The notes under the pieces were generated by a model. The model did not search any database and had not been told where the DNA came from. It saw nothing but the letters and a program-made list of their open reading frames with translations. From the NCBI GenBank assembly GCA_023426625.1, contig JAFAAJ010000116.1, positions 1 through 8,888 on the forward strand: DNA of 8,888 bases. The letters are read 5' to 3'. The stretch's first letter is position 1; the number at the start of each line of letters is the position of its first letter. Origin of the DNA: Bacteroidota bacterium. Lineage in GTDB: Bacteria; Bacteroidota; Bacteroidia; Flavobacteriales; Weeksellaceae. Of the stretch, positions 4,441 to 8,888 are shown one piece after another. Both the position numbers and the translations under genes were made by a program.

Positions 4441-6297
4441 TTATTTTAAAACCTCAACTTCAAGGGCGCTGTCATCAAAAACTTTAATGAATGCTTTTGT
4501 ATAATCGTCCTTTGTTGCAAAGTTTGGATTATCCATAAATTTCTGCGGATTGATGGCGAAAAGCGGAAACCATGTTGAGCTGATCTGTATCTGGATTTTA
4601 TGTCCTTTTTTAAAGGTATGAACGACATCCTGCAATCTGAAGTTCACGGCTGTTTTCTGATTCGGAACCAGTGCTTCTGCTTTTTCTCTGGAATTTCGGA
4701 ATCTTGCAGGCATAATTTCACTTCTTACCATTTGGTGGTAGTTTCCATAAATTACTCCGTCTTTTTTCTCAGCCGGTTTGAAATCTTCAGGATAAACATC
4801 AATTAATTTAACGGCAAAATCGGCATCTGTTGAAGTGGAAGCAATATTTAATTTAGCCATAATTTCTCCGGCGAATGTAATGTCCTCAGTCAGAACATCT
4901 GTTGTGAATGTCAGAACATCCGGTCTTCCTACGGCAAATCTTTGATCTTCCGACATATAATTTCTAGGTGTGAAACCGTTAAAATCTTTCAGGTTATCAG
5001 AACTTAGAACCGGTTTATTCGGGTCGCTATAATATTCTGAAAATCCTTGTCCCGCAGAATTGTTCAGTGTTCCTTTTGCCAGATAGAAACTGACTTTTTT
5101 TGATTCTTTTGGAGGATAAACATCAAATTCACGCCATTGTTTAGCTCCGGTATCATACATTAAAGCTTCCGGTAAACCGGCATCCTGTTTAGAATTTCCT
5201 TTTAAGTAATGATGGAAGAACTTAGTCTCAATATTTTTCTGATAATAAGTGGCAATGCTGTCTCCAAAGTAAATCTGATTATGGAAGTGTTTTCCCTGTT
5301 CATGAGCCCATGCTCCATGAGAAAATGGTCCCATTACAATTGTATTTTTAGCTTTCGGACTGGTTTTTTCAATGGTTTTGTAAATGTTTAACGGTCCTGA
5401 AAGGTCTTCTGCATCATACCATCCGCCGACGGTCATTACTGCATGGTTTATATTTTTCAGGTGAGGCAGGAGGTTTCTTTTTTGCCAGAATTCATCATAA
5501 TTCGGGTGATTCATAATCTCCGTCATAAAGAAATTATTCTTATAGTATTTTTCATAACCTTCTTTCAATGTTCCCATATCTTTGTAGAATTTCAGACCGT
5601 CTTCTGAAGAAACTTTAATCATGGAATCTGTGTACCAGGCTTTATTTTCAGCTTTTGTTTTTTGTACTCCGAAAACAGGAAATGTTCTGAAATATCCCAG
5701 CATAAATCTTCCGTTATGAAGGAAATCATCATTCCAGAAATCTGAGATAGGAGCTTGTGGTGATGAAGCCACCAAAGCGGGATGTTGAGCCAAAACTCCT
5801 GCCGCTGTATAAAATCCGGGATAGGAAGTACCGTATTGACCAACTTTACCGTTGTTGTTTTTGATATTTTTCAATAGCCATTCTATCGTGTCATACGTAT
5901 CCGTACTTTCATCAACACTGGTTTTATTTTTACGTTCTACCTGCGGAGTCATATTGGTGAAAGTACCCTCACTCATGTATCTTCCACGAACATCCTGAAA
6001 GACAAAGATATATTTCTCCTTCATAAGATATGTGTTGGGACCGAGCTTGGTTCTGTACTCATTTTCTCCGTAAGGAGCGATGCTGTAGCAGGTTCTCTGC
6101 ATCAGGAAAGGATATTTGTTCTTACTGGAAATATCTTTGGGAATATATACTGCTGTGAAAAGCTTTACACCGTCACGCATAGGGACATAAAATTCCTGTT
6201 TGATGAAATTATCTTTTACAAAGCTGTTTTCATGTTGGGTTTGTGAATACCCTGCAAGGAACATGAAAATAGAGAGAATGAGTAAACGGATCTTCAT
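4441..6297 (-). CDS. Secreted S15/CocE-NonD family hydrolase, alpha-amino-acid ester hydrolase-like
   Basis: 618 residues. Residues 1-18 are a signal peptide (KIR, hydrophobic core, then AGYSQ), with likely cleavage near S18 and no lipobox cysteine, so the product is periplasmic or secreted. An alpha/beta-hydrolase domain (about 35-370) carries the nucleophile S158 in GTSYPG, the acid D295 in GGWYDAEDLSG, and the histidine H327 in GPFSHGAW. A helical cap lies at about 185-285. The C-terminal part (about 395-615) matches the jelly-roll domain of X-Pro dipeptidyl-peptidase/CocE enzymes. D190/D191 (NDDFLHNGRF) together with E297/D298 right after the catalytic Asp correspond to the carboxylate cluster that binds the substrate amino group in alpha-amino-acid ester hydrolases. 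Esters, amides or short peptides with a free alpha-amino group are therefore plausible substrates; glutaryl-acylase or peptidase activity is an alternative. The gene stands alone, between terminators on either side. Confidence 0.87.
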   Translation of the reverse strand: MKIRLLILSIFMFLAGYSQTQHENSFVKDNFIKQEFYVPMRDGVKLFTAVYIPKDISSKNKYPFLMQRTCYSIAPYGENEYRTKLGPNTYLMKEKYIFVFQDVRGRYMSEGTFTNMTPQVERKNKTSVDESTDTYDTIEWLLKNIKNNNGKVGQYGTSYPGFYTAAGVLAQHPALVASSPQAPISDFWNDDFLHNGRFMLGYFRTFPVFGVQKTKAENKAWYTDSMIKVSSEDGLKFYKDMGTLKEGYEKYYKNNFFMTEIMNHPNYDEFWQKRNLLPHLKNINHAVMTVGGWYDAEDLSGPLNIYKTIEKTSPKAKNTIVMGPFSHGAWAHEQGKHFHNQIYFGDSIATYYQKNIETKFFHHYLKGNSKQDAGLPEALMYDTGAKQWREFDVYPPKESKKVSFYLAKGTLNNSAGQGFSEYYSDPNKPVLSSDNLKDFNGFTPRNYMSEDQRFAVGRPDVLTFTTDVLTEDITFAGEIMAKLNIASTSTDADFAVKLIDVYPEDFKPAEKKDGVIYGNYHQMVRSEIMPARFRNSREKAEALVPNQKTAVNFRLQDVVHTFKKGHKIQIQISSTWFPLFAINPQKFMDNPNFATKDDYTKAFIKVFDDSALEVEVLK

Positions 6298-6357
6298 AAT
6301 TTTAATTTGTGGCTAAATTAACAATAAAATATTTCTTTAAATGATGCCCCGAAATAA

Positions 6358-6382
6358 AAATGACCGGAATTTCCGGCCATTT
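6358..6382 (-). terminator. Intrinsic terminator of the outer membrane protein gene
   Basis: The stem pairs AAATG (6358-6362) with CATTT (6378-6382) and CCGGA (6364-6368) with TCCGG (6372-6376), with one A-C mismatch and a 3-base loop. On the minus strand it lies 11 bases beyond the stop codon (6394-6396) and is followed by a T-rich run reading TTTTTATTT. It separates the outer membrane gene from the hydrolase gene downstream. Confidence 0.75.
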
Positions 6383-6393
6383 AAAAGGTTATA

Positions 6394-8888
6394 TTAATTG
6401 TTGGGTTTGCTATTTTTACCGGCAAACTTATTAAGTTTCATTGAGAGTGAGAACATCACATAACGTTTTAAGATCAGATCTTCTCTGTCCTCAAAATAAG
6501 AATTGGAAATGGTTCTTCTTACACTCTGGTTTTGGTTCAGAACATCATAAACCTTCACTTTTGCTGTCAGCTGCTTGTTGAAAAATGAGTATCCTAAACT
6601 TGTATTCCAGAAATAAAAGTCTCTTTTGAATCCGGGTGTGATGTTTGAACTGGTGTTGTATTCAAAATCGTTTCCGAACACCAAATTGCTTTTAAACAGA
6701 TAGTTTGTTACCTGTAATTTCAACGACTGATTGGTGTTTTGCACTTTTTCAATGCTGTAATTGGTGTAATCCGATGTATTATACCCGATACTGTATGATG
6801 GTTTTATGGTCAGTTTATCTTTGATCTCATATGTAAGATTCAATCCGGGACTTAGAGTATAGGTATTGCTGGTATATTGCTCTCCGTTGATAAATCCTTT
6901 ATTGTAGTTGTAGTTCAGGTTAAATCTTGGGTTGACCGTGAATTTATTGGTTTCTTTCCATTTGAATGTTTTACTGAAGCCTCCGCCTGTATTTAAAGAT
7001 TTATTTCCGCTTACATTGACATAGGTTACAAATTGCTTCCCGGAATCATCATAATACGAGTAATTGGTAACATCATTATTCTGGTACGTAAAGTTGAGGT
7101 GCATATAATAATTGATGTTTTTCACCATATTATAATTGTTGAAGTATAGATATGTTCCGTTGTACCACTGGTTTTTAAGGTCGGGATTTCCCTGGAATGC
7201 GATCAAAGGATTCGAGAAATCCGTATATGGAGTAAGCTGTTGCGCGGAAGGGATCGTGTAACGGGCATGATGGTACAAGCTCAGTCTTTTATTGTTTGAA
7301 AACTGATATTGAACACTTAAATTATAATTAGGCAATACAAAATTCTTCTGCAGATCATATTGCTGACCGTTAAATAAAGAATTTACCTTCATATCTGAAA
7401 TATCCAGATAAGCCGATGCCCAAAGATTCAGTTTCTTTTTGTTGACCTCTAAGGTCACTTCTGAAGTGATCTCATTCACTTTCTGATTCATGCTGTTGGA
7501 AAGAATCATATTATAATCAGAATAATCACCTGTAATATCATTAAAATCATTCACATTCCTTAAATTATTGTTGCGTCTGGTTTCATAACTTAACGATAAA
7601 TTTACATTTACCGAATCGGAAATAGGTTCAGAATACCCCATATTGAAGCGATAACTGGTCTGTTGATCCCTGTTTTTTGATAATTGGTTTCTGATGTCAT
7701 CCGGATCTGTACTTTGGTAAAAGATCGTTTGGGATTTATTAAGATTGTTTCTTCTGGATTCGGAGATCGTTGTACTGATGTTGGCATTCAGGGATCTTCC
7801 TTTTTTACTGAATTTTCTTGAAAAATAAATATATGGAGTGAAGGAATTACTTTCCGAGTCATTGCTGCTATAAGAGTCACTTTCGTTGAGAAGAACGTCA
7901 TCCCTTAAAGTAGATGATCTTAAGTTGGTAAAGTTGAAGCTCTTCGTTCTGGAAAAAGATGGAGATAAATAAACTTCGGTAAGGGAATCCAGTTTTATCC
8001 GAACAGAAGTATCGAAATTGTATTGCTTGGATTCATTTTCACCATTGCTTTCTGAATTTGTTTTAAGTGTGAAGTCAGGAAGCAGGGTAGTCCTTGAAAC
8101 TTTAGACCTTGTTTGCAGATTATTGTCTGTATGGATTAAGCTGAAATTATCCAGACTTGTATCTTTCCCTATTTTATCATTATAATTGAATCCTACAGTT
8201 GTAGATCTTTGGATACCTTTGTTGCTGCCGCCTTGCGTGTAGTAAGTCACCCCGCCGCTGGTCACTACACTTCCTCCCTGCATCAGCCAGGAATTTCGTC
8301 CGCTTCCCATACTGTCGAAGACCTCATCATTGGAAAATCCCTGTGAATTGATATTGTTGGAGGAGGCAAGCAGACTTATTTTCGTATCGTTTTTAAAATA
8401 ACTTAAAAGTAAGCTGCCTTCATAACGTTCATCAGAACCATAGCCCACAGTAAGCCTTGAGATCAGTCCTTTGTTTTTCTTTTCATCAATATTGAAATTG
8501 ATAGTGGTGTTATTGGATTTCGCCGTTTTTCCACTAAGTTCTTCTTCCTTGGTCTTTGTAGTAGTAAACTGGATATTTTTAATGATGTCTGCCGGAAGAT
8601 TCTGTAAGGCAATTTTACCATCTTTATCAAAAAAGGGCTTTCCGTTGATCATGACCTGATCCACATCTTTTCCGTTAACGGTGATTTTACCTTCGTTGCT
8701 GATCTCTACACCCGGAATTTGTTTCAGAAGCTCTTCAATCTTACTGTCCGGACGCACCTTAATTGCTGAAGCATTAAACTCGATCGTATCTTTTTTGATC
8801 TTTACCGGTGAAGCCGTGATTTTAACCTCTTCAATATTGGTTATCGTGTTTCTTTCTAGCTCTATTTCCCCTAATGAGAATGACTGAT
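6394..8888 (-). CDS. Outer membrane beta-barrel protein, TonB-dependent receptor-like (5' end outside window)
   Basis: About 830 residues are visible and the frame stays open to the right edge. The GTG at 8757 is an internal valine in 'AIKVRPDSKIEELLKQIPG', not a start: the codons upstream (SFSLGEIELE, then PVKIKKDTIEFNASA) continue the conserved plug/linker sequence. Visible residues about 20-135 are plug-like: VRPDSKIEELLKQIPGVEI, then GKITVNGKDVD and VMINGKPFF. The rest is a large Asn/Ser/Tyr-rich series of alternating beta strands, ending in the family-typical SLSMKLNKF. This matches the Bacteroidota 'outer membrane beta-barrel family' (OMP_b-brl_3 type), which usually begins with a carboxypeptidase-like regulatory domain; that part and any signal peptide lie outside. 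No SusD-like partner is present, so it is unlikely to be a SusC transporter. The cargo or role is unknown. A terminator follows the stop. Confidence 0.87.
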   Translation of the reverse strand, partial: QSFSLGEIELERNTITNIEEVKITASPVKIKKDTIEFNASAIKVRPDSKIEELLKQIPGVEISNEGKITVNGKDVDQVMINGKPFFDKDGKIALQNLPADIIKNIQFTTTKTKEEELSGKTAKSNNTTINFNIDEKKNKGLISRLTVGYGSDERYEGSLLLSYFKNDTKISLLASSNNINSQGFSNDEVFDSMGSGRNSWLMQGGSVVTSGGVTYYTQGGSNKGIQRSTTVGFNYNDKIGKDTSLDNFSLIHTDNNLQTRSKVSRTTLLPDFTLKTNSESNGENESKQYNFDTSVRIKLDSLTEVYLSPSFSRTKSFNFTNLRSSTLRDDVLLNESDSYSSNDSESNSFTPYIYFSRKFSKKGRSLNANISTTISESRRNNLNKSQTIFYQSTDPDDIRNQLSKNRDQQTSYRFNMGYSEPISDSVNVNLSLSYETRRNNNLRNVNDFNDITGDYSDYNMILSNSMNQKVNEITSEVTLEVNKKKLNLWASAYLDISDMKVNSLFNGQQYDLQKNFVLPNYNLSVQYQFSNNKRLSLYHHARYTIPSAQQLTPYTDFSNPLIAFQGNPDLKNQWYNGTYLYFNNYNMVKNINYYMHLNFTYQNNDVTNYSYYDDSGKQFVTYVNVSGNKSLNTGGGFSKTFKWKETNKFTVNPRFNLNYNYNKGFINGEQYTSNTYTLSPGLNLTYEIKDKLTIKPSYSIGYNTSDYTNYSIEKVQNTNQSLKLQVTNYLFKSNLVFGNDFEYNTSSNITPGFKRDFYFWNTSLGYSFFNKQLTAKVKVYDVLNQNQSVRRTISNSYFEDREDLILKRYVMFSLSMKLNKFAGKNSKPNN

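Noticed and set aside
5619..5843. 74-codon minus-strand open frame within the hydrolase gene
   Set aside because: It is the same strand but a different frame of the S15/CocE gene; the main frame is intact through the catalytic motifs here, so this is not a frameshifted fragment.
6313..6320. TAATTTAG on the minus strand upstream of the hydrolase as a -7 box
   Set aside because: It has one mismatch to TAnnTTTG at a key position and no -33 element at the right distance; in such AT-rich DNA this is expected by chance.
8471..8887. Two plus-strand open frames (8471-8659 and 8681-8887) opposite the outer membrane protein
   Set aside because: Both are antisense to conserved plug sequence and encode hydrophobic Ser/Leu/Val-rich strings typical of the complement of Lys/Glu/Asp-rich coding DNA.

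Overview
The window is AT-rich chromosomal DNA that looks like a member of the Bacteroidota, most likely a Flavobacteriia / Weeksellaceae relative such as Chryseobacterium. This is inferred from four things: start codons with A/T-rich leaders instead of Shine-Dalgarno sites, candidate promoters of the TAnnTTTG type, a lipoprotein and a secreted hydrolase with typical Bacteroidota signal peptides, and a TonB-receptor-like outer membrane beta-barrel protein with a carboxypeptidase-like N-terminal region. No genus-specific marker gene is present.

Layout, left to right. Positions 1-225 are the 3' end of a biosynthetic arginine decarboxylase gene (speA, +), closed by a strong bidirectional hairpin terminator. 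Two minus-strand genes follow: a small lipoprotein (288-725) and a HAD-family phosphatase/phosphomutase (1030-1692), the latter with its own terminator. A divergent intergenic region (1693-1904) carries a TATCTTTG box on each strand and a degenerate tandem repeat. Next come three plus-strand genes with short gaps: agmatinase speB (1905-2762), an AraC-HTH/O6-methylguanine-DNA methyltransferase fusion (2830-3678) and an AlkB-type dioxygenase (3739-4350). A near-perfect palindromic terminator (4408-4437) separates them from two minus-strand genes: a secreted S15/CocE-type hydrolase resembling alpha-amino-acid ester hydrolases (4441-6297), and a large outer membrane beta-barrel protein (6394 to beyond the right edge).

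Functional grouping. speA and speB together make putrescine from arginine (arginine to agmatine plus CO2, then agmatine to putrescine plus urea), although two opposite-strand genes lie between them. The Ada-like protein and AlkB form an alkylation-damage repair pair comparable to the E. coli ada-alkB operon, except that the Ada-like protein lacks the N-terminal phosphotriester-sensing domain. The last two genes are envelope functions with separate terminators.

Overall this is an ordinary core-genome region. I see no mobile element, CRISPR array, tRNA, rRNA or defence system, and nothing that amounts to a new multi-gene system. The points worth a second look are the sensor-less Ada protein, the active-site signature of the secreted hydrolase, the leader of the ada gene, and two start-codon decisions.
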